A DNA stretch of 64,000 nt from Brassica napus (lineage: Eukaryota; Streptophyta; Magnoliopsida; Brassicales; Brassicaceae): positions 54,589,377 to 54,653,376 of the forward strand of contig NC_063452.1 of assembly GCF_020379485.1 (NCBI RefSeq), given 5' to 3'. A program made the position numbers and the translations under genes. Position 1 is the first letter of the stretch; each line of letters begins with the position of its first letter. The notes beneath the pieces were generated by a model that was not told where the DNA came from, did not search any database, and saw nothing but the letters and a program-made list of their open reading frames with translations. This document shows, in pieces, positions 1-10,622 of this stretch.

Positions 1-64
1 TTCTTTTTCTTGATAAATACTTGAAATTCTCTTAATTTAATTATAATAACTTGGATGTGAAAAG

Positions 65-842
65 GGCTGAATTGGAGAAAAGGGAAGAGAAGTTTGATAT
101 CATAGTGGGAGATTTAGCTGACCCAGTAGAAGGTGGGCCTTGTTATCAGCTCTACACCAAATCCTTCTACCAAAACATCCTTAAACCCAAGCTTACCCCT
201 AATGGCATTTTTGTTACTCAGGTCTTTCATTTTTCCTTGTTAGTTTATAATTTAGGGGGGAAAAGCTAATAAAAACACTTTATTTAATTTAACACTTTTT
301 CACATTCTTAAAAATATAGGCCGGGCCAGCAGGGATATTCACTCATAAAGAGGTGTTTACGTCAATTTACAATACCTTGAAGCAAGTCTTCAAGCGTAAG
401 ATAGCTTCTTTGTGTCTTTTATATACTTTTTGTATACATGTGAGTTCATTGTGATGATTAACTATTCAATGAAAACAGACGTTAAGGCTTACACAGCACA
501 TGTGCCGTCATTTGCGGATACGTGGGGATGGGTGATGGCATCAGACCAAGAATTTGAGGTAGAAGTGAATGAAATGGATCAAAGAATCGAAGATAGAGTG
601 AAAGGCGAGTTGATGTATTTAAACGCTCCTTCTTTCCTCTCTGCTGCTACTCTCAACAAGACCATCTCTCTCGCGTAATTTCCACACAGAAAAATTCTCT
701 TGCTTTTTGGTTAATTAATTAATGAATTTACAGACAAAATCTGAATCTAAAACTGACAGGCTGGAGAAGGAGACTGAAGTTTATAGCGAAGAGAACGCGA
801 GATTCATTCATGGTCATGGTGTGGCGTACCGGCATACTTGAA
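65..842 (+). CDS. ACL5: Thermospermine synthase ACAULIS5, 3' half (four last exons, 5' part outside window)
   Basis: Aminopropyltransferase of the spermidine-synthase fold. ACL5 makes thermospermine from spermidine and decarboxylated S-adenosylmethionine, and limits xylem differentiation. Exons read 65-221, 320-395, 479-674 and 760-842, all with GT-AG borders and a continuous frame. Visible motifs are FDIIVGDLADPVEGGPCYQL (catalytic Asp region), the GPAGIFTHKEVFT block and PSFADTWGWVMASD, and the protein ends ARFIHGHGVAYRHT. Bases 1-64 are the end of an intron, so the N-terminal exons lie left of the window. No stop or frameshift is seen in these exons, so this is the probably functional copy. 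A dead paralogue lies at 8376-10466 in the same orientation. Family assignment rests on recalled Arabidopsis ACL5 and is very secure. The exact first acceptor (near 64) is less so. Confidence 0.93.
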
Positions 843-1144
843 GAAGAACCGGGTTCAGTTTCATTAATACCACAGCATGTCTAAAAAGCCGGTTTTGTTT
901 CTCCGCACATGCATAACCGGGCGTTGTCTTCATTACTTTAGCTGCCTTTTCTTTTCTACAATTGCTTGTTCCTCAAGTTACTCTTTGTTCAGTTTGGTTA
1001 AAAAACTATATTGCGAGCCCCATCTTCATTGATGCTTTCAACATATTATTTACTTGTCTACACCAAATTCTAGAGATCAAAACCTAGGTCAATTATAATG
1101 TTAAGTTGTCTAACAAACTGAAAAAGGCGCCGAGGCCCGCGAAG
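843..1144. other. ACL5 3' flank
   Basis: Non-coding. It holds the ACL5 3'UTR and downstream spacer. The stretch around 910-1020 (including CATAACCGGGC and a GTTCAGTTTGGTT block) has a recognisable relative at about 22,215-22,280, next to an MSL remnant, which suggests part of this flank was duplicated. Confidence 0.5.
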
Positions 1145-2248
1145 ATGCAGGAGAGTATCGATTCAAGGTATCACTGGGCATTTTGTGATTCTTTCATTGA
1201 GTGGAAGTGGAAAGATTGATTGATCTTTTGTAAGCAGAAACCTAGTGGATGGCGACACGGCCACGCTGCAGATGATTGTTGAGAATACGGCGGGAAAGAA
1301 TCAGACGGGAGGGAGCAAAGACACTACTCTCAGCTATGAAAAGAGTATGAGAGGTGGCTTCAATCTTGGCGACCAGTCGATGGAGCTGGGATCGACGAAG
1401 AGAGTAATTGACCTTAACATACTGAAAAAAGTGTTTGAGGAGAGGCGCCTGAAGAGTCAGGGTTGTGTCGACACGACGGTGATGCAGGTGCCGGAACCGA
1501 GGAATCCTCAGAAAGGATGGTTTGGCTTTGGCTTCACAAACTCGAAAAAGTCCAAGGAACAGAGTCTTGTAGGTTCAAGTTGAGGTTTTTGTGATTCTTT
1601 TGATGACTTAGCTAGTGGAGTGAATGATCTTTTCGTAAATAGGAAGTGAAAAGCTTGATCTTTAGTAACTTTTTATGAAAGATAAAGATTTGAGAAAAGA
1701 TGTGATTTTTTTTTTTGTGTGATTCTCATTATCCATTTTTGTATGCAATTCTTTTTTGCTATGCATGTACACAGAACATGGGATGGTCAAGCAACCAACC
1801 TCAAGATACAGCCGCAAGATTTAAGTTAATTATGTTTTGTAACTTTGATTGTATGTTTCGCACTTCATATCTTGTTTGTTTAAGTGAACGTATTTATTTG
1901 TTATTGCTTGGTTCTGGTTCTATGTGGTGAAACTGCTGGAAGCTCTAAGAAGATTGTAGGCCTCACAGCTCCTTCATTGACTACTAGGTAAGTTAAATGT
2001 GTATGTGTCTTAATTTGAGTTGTTTTTTACAATCCATGCCTGGTTGGTTATTGGATATTTTTTTTCTGCGTAGTGAAACCGTTGTAAGCGCTGAGAAGAT
2101 TGTAGAAAGGTAAGTGAGACATGTTTTATTACACATTGGGAGATTACTTGTTAATTTTTTTTATGGTATGGCAGTGGGAGGCATCATGATGACCTTGATC
2201 AGAAGTTGCACCCACAAGAGATCTTTAACAAAAGAAGGTAAAGCTTTC

Positions 2249-2668
2249 TGATAGATTCGGATTTAATTATGGGTTTACAACTTAAAACCAATTGGTAATT
2301 AGTGGATTGACCCTAACCCTTTATATATTACTTAATGTCCCATTGATTTTCCAATGTGGGATACATATCCTTAATATCGGTCCATCCTCGAGATGATGGC
2401 TCTTATCGGCCAGAAATCTCGAAAAAATTTTAAGACAGTTATACTCGGTCGAGCGAGTCAATTACGACCTATATACCCGGTCGGGTAGGGTTAATATTAA
2501 TTAGGGGTTTAACTTATTAGGATCTGGGCTCTGATACCATGTTAGATTCGGGTTTAATTATGGGCTTCCAACTTAAAACCAATTGGTAATTAGTGGATTG
2601 ACCCTAACCCTTTATATATTACTTAATGTCCCATTGATTTTCCAACGTGGGATACATATCCCTTAATA
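2249..2668 (-). mobile_element. TRIM (terminal-repeat retrotransposon in miniature), complete, with 5-bp TSD
   Basis: Two direct repeats, 2249-2376 and 2540-2668 (about 128 bp), flank a 163-bp non-coding core. Read on the minus strand, the LTR at 2540 ends CTAACA and is followed at once by TGGTATCAGAGC, the plant initiator-Met-tRNA primer-binding site, which sets the orientation. The 5-bp target duplication CTTTC is perfect (2244-2248 and 2669-2673). No coding capacity, so it must be mobilised in trans. It lies in an intron of the unknown gene, between exon-like blocks at 2175-2238 and 2740-2808. Confidence 0.93.
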
Positions 2669-2873
2669 CTTTCTTTATACATTAGTTGTAAACATGATTT
2701 CTTCCGAATATGCTTTGTTTAAATATTTTTCTTAACAGTAATGAACTTTGATTTCACTGGCGTGAGAAGAAGGGTGATGATGATGAGAAACATCCACCAT
2801 ATCAAAGGTCAGTCTTCTCGGAGGAGGTTCACTCTTTTATACTTCCATCCGCTACCGTTTTGAGAATTTTCAG

Positions 2874-2997
2874 CCAGATTGGTCAACTTATCTACCAAAG
2901 GAAGCTTGGTAGAGCCGAGGATCAACTAGAGCTTTCATCCAGATTGGTCGACTTATCTATCAAAGGAAGCTTGGTGGAGCCGAGGATAAACTAGAGC
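2874..2997. repeat. 65-bp tandem duplication
   Basis: The block starting CCAGATTGGTC occurs at 2874-2938 and again at 2939-2997, with a handful of substitutions. It lies in the decayed 3' part of the unknown gene. Confidence 0.9.
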
Positions 2998-2998
2998 C

Positions 2999-3784
2999 TA
3001 CGTATGATAAGGTGGATTTCTTATTTGGCATCTCTATATACTTGTATCTTGCATCAAGAATGGATATTCGCTTGGTACCGAGAACACCATGAGGAATCTT
3101 CTTGAAAATCTCTTGGATCATTGATGAGTGTATTAGTCTTTCCACGGGGCTTGGAGCGTTAGCAATAATGAACAATATTATAAAAAGAAACAAGCATTAT
3201 CAATGCTTTCACATATATAATAATATTCTATAAAAATATATCATGTATACAATGATATTTAAAAGTTAGAAATATTTAGTAAATTAATTTTTAACTCCAA
3301 TTAATTTGAAAATAAAAAATCTCAACATTACATTGTTAGAAGCGTTGTGAGATTTATTGATAATCCAATAACATTAATTTAAATCTTTAAAATGTTTCTT
3401 TTACAAATTTTGGTCAAATAAGTAACATTAAGTTATTGAAAATTTCTCATTGTACTCTAAAATTTTCAATGTTACAATCAATATATTATTTTCGGTTGAT
3501 TAGTTTCTATTTTGTCTTGTTCAAAATTATTTTTGGTGAATCTATATTTCATTATCATTGGATAATGTATTCTTCTCTCACATCATATAAATTATCTGTC
3601 TAATCATCAATATAAAATTAATAGTCTCCAATTCATCTCAAAATACTTTTTTAAGAAAATCATCATTTTTTGTATTTTTCTCTTTAATGAAATATGAATT
3701 CCACTACGAAAATTCTATTTTCATATCTTTGGGTCTTTCAAACTTTATATTTGATTGTTGTGCATCCATTTGATCATAAAAAAA
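2999..3784. other. AT-rich spacer, nothing recognised
   Basis: No gene-like open frame, TIR or LTR was recognised. Composition is strongly AT-rich with long A and T runs. Confidence 0.5.
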
Positions 3785-4215
3785 ATCATAAATAGTTGTT
3801 TTAATTTGATTGGTCGATAGCTTTTAATTTGTATCTTACTATATTAATTGAAAAGTCATTTAAGTGACTTTTTCTTACATGTCGATCATTGGTGAATTCA
3901 AAAAAAAATTGTTATAATTTGATTGGTCAGTAGCTTTTAATTTTTCCTACTATATATTAACTGAAAGGTCACTTAAAAGATTTTTGCTTACATGTCGATC
4001 ATTGGTAAAAATCTAATAAAATTTGTTATAATTTGATTGACCAACAACTTTTAATTTTTATCCTACTATATATTAATTGAAAAGTCAATGGAATTTTACT
4101 TACATATTGATTATTGGTGAAATCCAAAAAATATTGTATAATTAGAGAAGTCAATTAAGTAATTTTTGTTTACATGATCATCGGTGAAGTCCAAAAAAAA
4201 CTGTTATAATTTGAC
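3785..4215. repeat. Degenerate tandem array, about 115-bp period, resembling Helitron 5' termini
   Basis: Three to four diverged units each contain a CTACTATATATTAA / TTAATTGAAAAGTCA start, then TTACATGTCGATCATTGGTGAA, then TTGTTATAATTTGATTGG split over the unit. The same unit occurs in inverse orientation at about 10,480-10,620. The TC-CTACTATATATTAA start resembles 5' ends of plant Helitrons. That link is inference, as no hairpin end was matched to it. Confidence 0.6.
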
Positions 4216-4880
4216 GTCATAATTATAATTTATATTCCTCATGGGACTATTATTTTGCTAGCGACAATGATGTATACACAAACTCTTAATTTCACTCATT
4301 GTTTCTATAAAAAAAATTGAACGTCATATAACTATTCAGTCTACCTGTAATATTTGGTTACATCAAATACATGGGCGTAATGTGTTAGAATTGTAAGCTA
4401 TACTAAACTCTTCTATAAACTGAGGAGATCAGTTTGAGCTTGGACTATAAACATTGCAACTATTCAGAGAACCCCTATACTATATATTTATACCTCAATC
4501 AAGAGAATAGTTGTGATTATTATAATTAGTAAAATAATTTAAATTTAATGTCCTAAATTTTAAACTCTGAAAACATAAGCCTTAAATTCGAAGCAAAAAA
4601 ACTAAATAAAAAATCTTAAATATAATTTATGTTAAACTCCAAAATTAAAAATATTATGTTTTCTTAATTGTGAAAAGGTTTGTTTTCAGAAAAAAAAAAT
4701 CTTTAGTATTCGATTTTTATGCTCATTATCTTTATTATCCCCACCATGGACGACGTTGTACGATGTTTTGACATTTCAATAATCTGAGTCCATGAAGCCA
4801 CTCGAAGTTGCTTATCGGTTCAACGATTTTGTTTCCCCTTTGTTGGTAAGTTGGGCATCGCTTATTAATTTGGGATAGTT
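4216..4880. other. AT-rich spacer
   Basis: Nothing beyond AT-rich non-coding sequence was recognised. A short GC-richer patch at about 4740-4860 shows no convincing coding potential. Confidence 0.4.
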
Positions 4881-4894
4881 GTTATTTAAGTTCC

Positions 4895-5289
4895 TAATAC
4901 CCCTCCTCGAGATGACACAATATTCAGTGGGATATATATAACCAATGTGAAATATATATCCCTAATATCCTTCCTTGAAATGATGGCTCTTATCGGTCAG
5001 AAATCTCGGAACTTTAGGACATTTATACTCGGTCGAGCGAGTTTAACACAACCTTTATACCCAGTTGGAAGGGTTAATCGCGACCTTTATACCCGGTCAG
5101 AAGGGTTAATTTTAATTTTAATTAGGAGTTTAGGGTATTTAGGATCTGACTCTGATACCATGTTAGATTCGGGTTTAATTATGGGCTTCCAACTTAAAAC
5201 CAATTGGTAATTAGTGGATTGGCCCTAACCCTTTATATATTACTTAATGTCCCATTGATTTTCCAATGTGGGATACATATCCCTTAATA
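4895..5289 (-). mobile_element. Second TRIM copy, one LTR intact and one eroded
   Basis: The LTR at 5161-5289 is nearly identical to that at 2540-2668 and is preceded by TCTGATACCA, the reverse complement of a slightly altered Met-tRNA primer site. The core has the same landmark (ATGATGGCTCTTATCGG at about 4980) and the TTATACTCGGTCGAGCGAG block. The other LTR survives only as a diverged stretch ending near 4968. A possible TSD CCTAAT lies at 4893 and 5290 but is uncertain. Confidence 0.85.
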
Positions 5290-5437
5290 CCTAATGTTAT
5301 TGAGTTGTAACCTATATTTACCATTAAACTTATTACTTGTACTTTGCGTAGACAAACAGTGATTTTGATGCGAAACCCATGGTAATGCTTCTGGGTCAAT
5401 ATTTGATGTTAGGAGTTTTCAAGGCTCCTAAGACAAA

Positions 5438-6875
5438 TGTTGTAGTATAGTGAATATCGAACCAGTTCTGAGGGATATCAAAGCACTGAGAATGCAAGTA
5501 CTCACTTAATCTAAGTGCAACCAATGATTTAGATGGGTTTTAAACTACTACCAATACTAGAAAGCAATAACAAAATGATACTTTCTTGACTAAGGGAAAA
5601 GAGAACTCATGGGCATAGGGATTAGACCTTGGGTGATCAAGTATCGAACTAAGGATGGCAAATGATCAATCAAACTATCAACCTTAAGCCTAGACACAAT
5701 TCTAAGCAAGCTCTATGTCTAGATAAATGCTCATTTGCTAACATATCTCAAACATCAAATGTCTTTGGTTGAATAATATGAAAGCAATCATTACTAACAA
5801 GTCTATTAGCTATCTTAGCACCTTTAACAACAAATGTCTTTGGCAAAGTATACTAAAAGCCTAGGAGAGTTGTCTCAGGCATTTCATCAAACACCTTTCG
5901 GGTGGGAAATGCCTATTGATCAACTTTTGAGTGGCCAACTCAGAAGATGCATTAGGAATACTCTACTAGCAAGGAACAAGAATGATCTACACTAAAACAT
6001 CCTAGAACTAACCTAATCACCCTTAATCTCCCTAACCCATGAATTCAAAAGGTGATTACTCACTAATCTCCATGATTCCTCTTAAACCCATATTGGATTT
6101 CAGATTAACCATGTAGAGAAATAGATAAGAAATCAACAAGAACACAAGATGAAAGCAATGAAATCTGAATCAAAAGAGGTTTTTTACTAGTTCTTCTCTA
6201 GAAAAGAGATTATCAGCCTCCAATCTTACAAAAAGTACTTAACTTAGGTTTAGAAAGTGTAAAAACATCAAAACAAATGACCAAAAGGCCCCTAAAATAA
6301 CATAAAAATCGTCCAAGCAAAACACGCGGAGTGACCTAGCATAGTCGCTCCAGGAGGTCACTCCCGACGCGTTTCTTTGTGTCTCGACCCGTCAAAACGC
6401 GAGTGACTTGAGCTGGTCACTCTGGCTGGTCGCTCTGGCTGGGAGTGACTTGAGCTAGTCGCTCTGGCTGGTCGCTCTGGCTGGGAGCGACCTCGGTAGG
6501 TCGCTCTGAGAGGTCACTCTGCGATGCTCGACCAGGATGGATATGCCTCTAGTAAATTGATCATAACTCCTTCATTACATCTCCAAATGACTGAAACCAC
6601 TTCCATTAGAAAGCTAACTCAATTTTCTGTGTCTCCACAAAATCTTAGCAACAGGAGATTTCTCTAAAGGCTCCATCCATGCTCATCTTTCACCTCCTTT
6701 TGGATCACAATGCTCCCAAACATCTCAAATCACTCCATGGCACACTCCAACACCTAATAAGGACAATGAATGCAAAATGCAACCTAGACATGGCTAAATC
6801 CTAATCTATATGATGAAAATGCTCATGGATGAATGGATAAAACAATGTAAATATGCAAGATATCAATATTCCACA
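5438..6875. mobile_element. Probable solo LTR of a Ty3/gypsy (Tat/Athila-type) retrotransposon
   Basis: A 1.4-kb non-coding block begins TGTTGTAGTATAGTGAATAT and ends ATCAATATTCCACA, giving TG...CA ends. The start resembles LTRs of plant non-chromovirus gypsy elements, which often open TGTAGCATAGTG. No internal coding region adjoins it, so it reads as a solo LTR. No perfect 5-bp TSD was found (ACAAA versus GGAAA), so the exact borders, or a simple solo-LTR origin, remain uncertain. A minisatellite of GTCGCTCTGGCTGG-like units lies inside at about 6340-6520. Confidence 0.6.
6340..6525. repeat. GC-rich minisatellite within the LTR
   Basis: Degenerate repeats of GGTCGCTCTGGCTGG and GAGTGACTTGAGCTGGTC alternate in both orientations. 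They stand out as GC-rich in an AT-rich setting. Confidence 0.75.
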
Positions 6876-7319
6876 GGAAAAATAACGGACTAGCGTTTGA
6901 TCTCTCTGGTCTTCTCGATGTGGGACTGAACTCTTTGATGTAGTCTTGTGTCCTATTGTGTTGTCATGTGTAGTCTTCTGTCGTTGTGGTACTGAGTCTT
7001 GTGTAGTTGTGTCATGTCTTGTGTTGTTGATGTTCTGATGAGTATTGTGTCATGTATGTTCTCAGTAATCACGTGAACAAACATATGGCATCTTGTGTCA
7101 TGTAAAGAAACATGTACTCATGTAAAGAAAGATGAGGCATCTCTATAAAATGTTTGTGTTCACCAAACATTTCATTCACAAAATCATCTGACTCTTCTTC
7201 TCCTTCCATTCTTCTCATGTTCACAAAATTCATACATTTTGATCACATATATAGCATCTTCTTCTTGAAACATTTTTTTCACAAAGTTATCAAAAACAAT
7301 TCATACATTAAACAATGTT
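6876..7319. other. Spacer with a promoter-like patch
   Basis: TG-rich sequence with repeated TCTTGTGT / GTCATGT words, followed by CTCTATAAAATG (TATA-like, about 7141) and a pyrimidine-rich leader. No downstream ORF is evident. It could be the remnant 5' end of a lost gene or DNA transposon. Confidence 0.3.
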
Positions 7320-7324
7320 TAATT

Positions 7325-7475
7325 TTTTCTTAAGAACCCCTAAATAAGAGATTCCCATTAGAGCACAAAAATGTTAGTGTCTCTTAACTAGGTCTCTTAA
7401 GTGACATTTAATACTTAAAAATCATTAAGAGATCCAAAGTGGGTTTTTGGGTTAATGATGCTCTAATATGTATTT
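7325..7475. mobile_element. Small MITE-like foldback element
   Basis: Inverted pieces CCATTAGAGCA and TGCTCTAAT, plus paired AAGAGATTC/TCTCTTAA words, allow a foldback. The same vocabulary recurs at about 9470-9690, 33,165-33,235 and 34,765-34,915, suggesting a dispersed family. No TSD was established. Confidence 0.4.
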
Positions 7476-8375
7476 CATATTTCCACAATCCATGCTTTGT
7501 AATATAATGGTGTCGTGTTCTGCTGCACTCCTCCATTCCTCTACGCTCTAATCATATAATATAACATCATGGGTTTTTGAATAGTAAAACAATAGAGAAA
7601 GAGAGCCTTCAAACTGATTTTATCTTTAATCTTTCCGTAACTTAGCTTGTCCTGCATTTTTTTATAAGCTAAGAATTTTTTATTTTTTTTATAAAAGATT
7701 TTCTATTATATAAGCTAAGAAATTTACAGGGAACAATACATCTCAAGACCCTTTCCAACACCCGCACTTATTCAGAAACTTATATATTATTTTCTGTTTC
7801 CGTGAATTCTTATGGGATACTAGTATATATACATCTTTATAGAGGTGAGAATGCCACTCGCTTACGGATCGGATCCTAAGATATGGTGTATGCCGCCAAA
7901 GTAAACCATATTACTTCCAATGACATTAAACTTGAAACGGTAGATGACTAATTAGTAACTATACATGATTATAAAGAAAAGCATATATAAACTGACTGAA
8001 GTAATATAAATTATAATTATGATGTCATCATGAGGAATAGTGTTGAAAACGTTAAAATACAAAATATAAGCATGCGAAATTCTTGCAGAGGGATCGTTAC
8101 TGAAGCCTCATGCGAACGAGATTGATAATTATACTAAAGAAAACCTCATTATCCCATTAATAGAACGAGATTGTTTAGAGGTATTTTTTCTTCTCTTTTT
8201 TCCATCGTAACTAGTGAACACTAGGAGGGGCCTAACGAACCGTATATTCAAGTAATTAATTTCAGTTGCACTCTCTATAAAGGCAAGAGTTGGCTTCTCT
8301 ACGATCATATCACATCACGAAGCAATAACACTCATCTCAGCTCTGTATATCCTTCTGTTTCTCAGTTTGTTGGAC
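7476..8375 (+). promoter_or_regulatory. Upstream region of ACL5 copy 2, with TATA box
   Basis: About 900 bp of non-coding DNA precedes the ATG at 8376. A TATA box TATAAAG lies at 8276-8282, about 100 bp upstream of the start codon and followed by a pyrimidine-rich leader. Presumably inherited from the duplicated ACL5 promoter. The gene it serves is dead. Confidence 0.55.
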
Positions 8376-8715
8376 ATGGGAGAAGTCGTAGAGATCATGT
8401 TCGGAAATGCGTTCCCGGAGATTCACAAAGATACGACAGCCATTCAAACCCTCCACTCCAACCAGCAGGAGGGCCACTGGTCTGAAGAAACCATCGATGA
8501 TGATCTCAAGTGGTCTTTTGCCCTCAACAGGTTTTCTTCGTCAGTATTGTCTTAAGTTGGCATGCTTTTTTTCTTAATCATAATTTTGCTCACTTCGTTT
8601 TGTCATTCTTTTTTGTTTGTTTGGACAGTGTTCTACATGAAGGAACTATCGAGTACCAAGAAATGGCTCTTTTGGACACCAAACGTTTCCGCAAGATACA
8701 TTTTCGTGTCAATTA

Positions 8716-8975
8716 CTCCATCTGTTTCATAATAAGTGTCATTTTAGTTTTTTTTCTTGTTACACAAAAAATGTCACTTTACAATTCCAATGCAAATTAT
8801 ACTTACTTTCAGCTGAAAATTAATTGCAAACTGCATTGGTTTTATAAATAATTTTATTTATCTCAATTACTATTGGTCAGAAAGATGTAATTAATAACAA
8901 CTTACATATATTTCCGCTACTTTCTTAGTATGTGTGAAAAGTGTCAAAGTGACACTTATTCAGGAACGGAATGAG
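8716..8975. mobile_element. Stowaway-like MITE in ACL5 pseudogene intron 2
   Basis: The terminal inverted repeats begin CTCCATCTGTTTCATAATAA on the left and, read inward from the right, CTCATTCCGTTCCTGAATAA. They are flanked by TA dinucleotides (8714-8715, 8976-8977). TA target and a CTCC-type TIR are features of Stowaway (Tc1/mariner) MITEs. 260 bp, non-coding. Confidence 0.8.
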
Positions 8976-9018
8976 TAGTATTTATTTTGTATAGCTTTGA
9001 TGAACTACAAATTACTTA

Positions 9019-9084
9019 GATCATTATTTTAGTACTGTATGGTACTGGCGAGATCATTATTTTAGTACTGTATGGTACTGGCGA
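9019..9084. repeat. 33-bp perfect tandem duplication
   Basis: The unit GATCATTATTTTAGTACTGT... occurs at 9019-9051 and 9052-9084 without visible differences, pointing to a recent event in the pseudogene intron. Confidence 0.95.
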
Positions 9085-9203
9085 CTTATTAGTCCGAATA
9101 AATGGTACTTGATTGAAACAGGTTCTTGTGATTGATGGGAAAATGCAAAGTGCAGAGAAAGATGAGTTTATCTACCATGAATGTTTGATCCACCCTGCCC
9201 TCC

Positions 9204-9711
9204 CAGTGCAGGCTCAACTATAAAGGCGAGCAGTGCGACCGCTCCGGACCCCATGATATTAGGGGTCCAATTTAAAAAAAAAAAAAAAATTTGAATATTT
9301 TTTTAAAATTTTATTAAAAATAAAAATAAATATACATGTATTTCTAAGATGTTTATTTTATATGTTTTTATATCTAAATTTTAGAACATTTTAAATAAAT
9401 AATTTTTAAAAATCATGCTAAATTATATTTTTAATTATTAAAAGATCTAAAAAAATTTTTGCCCGGGTATGATTAACCCCGGTCTCTTAGCTGAGGTTCT
9501 TAACTTGTGATTTAACATATTTTTGTTTTTTGTTTTTTTTTTACACTTTTCAGCTAAGAGACGGCTCTTATATCTCTTATTTAAGAAACGATTCTTAATT
9601 TTTCTTCTTTAAAATCTAAGAAAAGATAAGAACCGTCTCTTAACCGAAGCTAAGAACCCCAGTTAAGAGACTGGGGTTAATGATGGTGTTATAAAACATG
9701 AGCCGGCCCTG
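9204..9711. mobile_element. hAT-type MITE inserted in ACL5 pseudogene exon 3
   Basis: A perfect 8-bp target duplication TGCCCTCC flanks the element (9196-9203, 9712-9719). Termini are CAGTGCAGGCTCAA on the left and, read inward from the right, CAGGGCCGGCTCAT. 8-bp duplications and CAGGG-type ends are diagnostic of hAT elements. It is non-coding. A nested foldback (GATTAACCCCGGTCTCTTAG against TAAGAGACTGGGGTTAATGA) occupies about 9470-9690 and may be another MITE that jumped in. Confidence 0.92.
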
Positions 9712-9782
9712 TGCCCTCCTTTGCCATCCGGGTATGCGTTTAAATGAATAATAATCTTATGTTATTATGAATAACAAGTTAA

Positions 9783-10034
<252 letters not shown>

Positions 10035-10469
10035 TAACAGACAAATGTTTTTATGTTCCAGGAAGTTGTTGATTTTTGTAGGAGATTTCTGACCGTTAAA
10101 AGCGTCTCGTTAAAAGCGACTGCTTTTTGTAACAAGAAGCTTGAACTTGTGATCAAAGATGCAAAGCAATTCACATAAAAGATCAAAATTTATGACTTTA
10201 TATGATGTTTTCTGATAAATGCTTAAAATTCTTTTATTTGTAATAACTTGAATGTGAAAAGGGAGGAGAAGTTTGATATCATAGTGGCAGATTTAATTAG
10301 CAGACCCAGTAGAAGGTGGGTCTGCTAAGCCCTAATAGCATCTCTGTGACTCAGGTCCTCCATCTCTATGTTGTTTATAATTTTAGAAAGATAGTAAAAA
10401 CACTTTATCATAATATATAATCATTTTTCATATTCTTTAAAATATAGGTCGATCCAGTAGGAAGCAAAA

Positions 10470-10622
10470 GTCACTTAATTAACTTACAAATTAATATATA
10501 GTAGAGTAAAAATTAAAAATTATTAGCCAATTAAACTATAACAGTTTTTTTAGATATCACCAATGATCGACACGTAAACAAAAAGACATTTAGATGATTT
10601 TTCAATTAATATATAGTACGAT
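10470..10622. repeat. Inverse copy of the 3785-4215 repeat unit, at the ACL5 pseudogene breakpoint
   Basis: The reverse complement gives CTACTATATATTAATTGAAA, TGTCGATCATTGGTGA and a second CTACTATATATTAA, matching the 115-bp units at 3785-4215. ACL5 similarity ends within a few bases of its left edge. Confidence 0.75.

Larger units (their letters stand above)
1145..2998 (+). pseudogene. Decayed multi-exon gene of unknown function
   Basis: I do not recognise this gene. An ATG exon (1145-1167) splices in frame (donor AAG/GT at 1168, acceptor CAG at 1237) to a long exon from 1238 that stays open to 1583. Its translation contains VIDLNILKKVFEERRLKSQG and PQKGWFGFGFTNSKK. Short exon-like blocks with good acceptors and donors follow at about 1775-1818, 1927-1988, 2075-2110, 2175-2238 and 2740-2808. 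They read SETVVSAEKIVE-like and HPQEIFNKRR-like peptides. The last block has an in-frame TGA (NEL-stop-FHW), and the following segment carries a 65-bp tandem duplication, so the 3' part looks dead. A TRIM element lies in the intron between the last two blocks. It sits between two ACL5 copies in the same orientation. Exon chaining is inference. A functional short isoform ending at 1583 is possible. Confidence 0.4.

Noticed and set aside
8510..8851. 113-codon plus-strand frame
   Set aside because: Runs from ACL5 exon 1 through an intron and into a MITE. The real exon 2 codons are only a short part of it.
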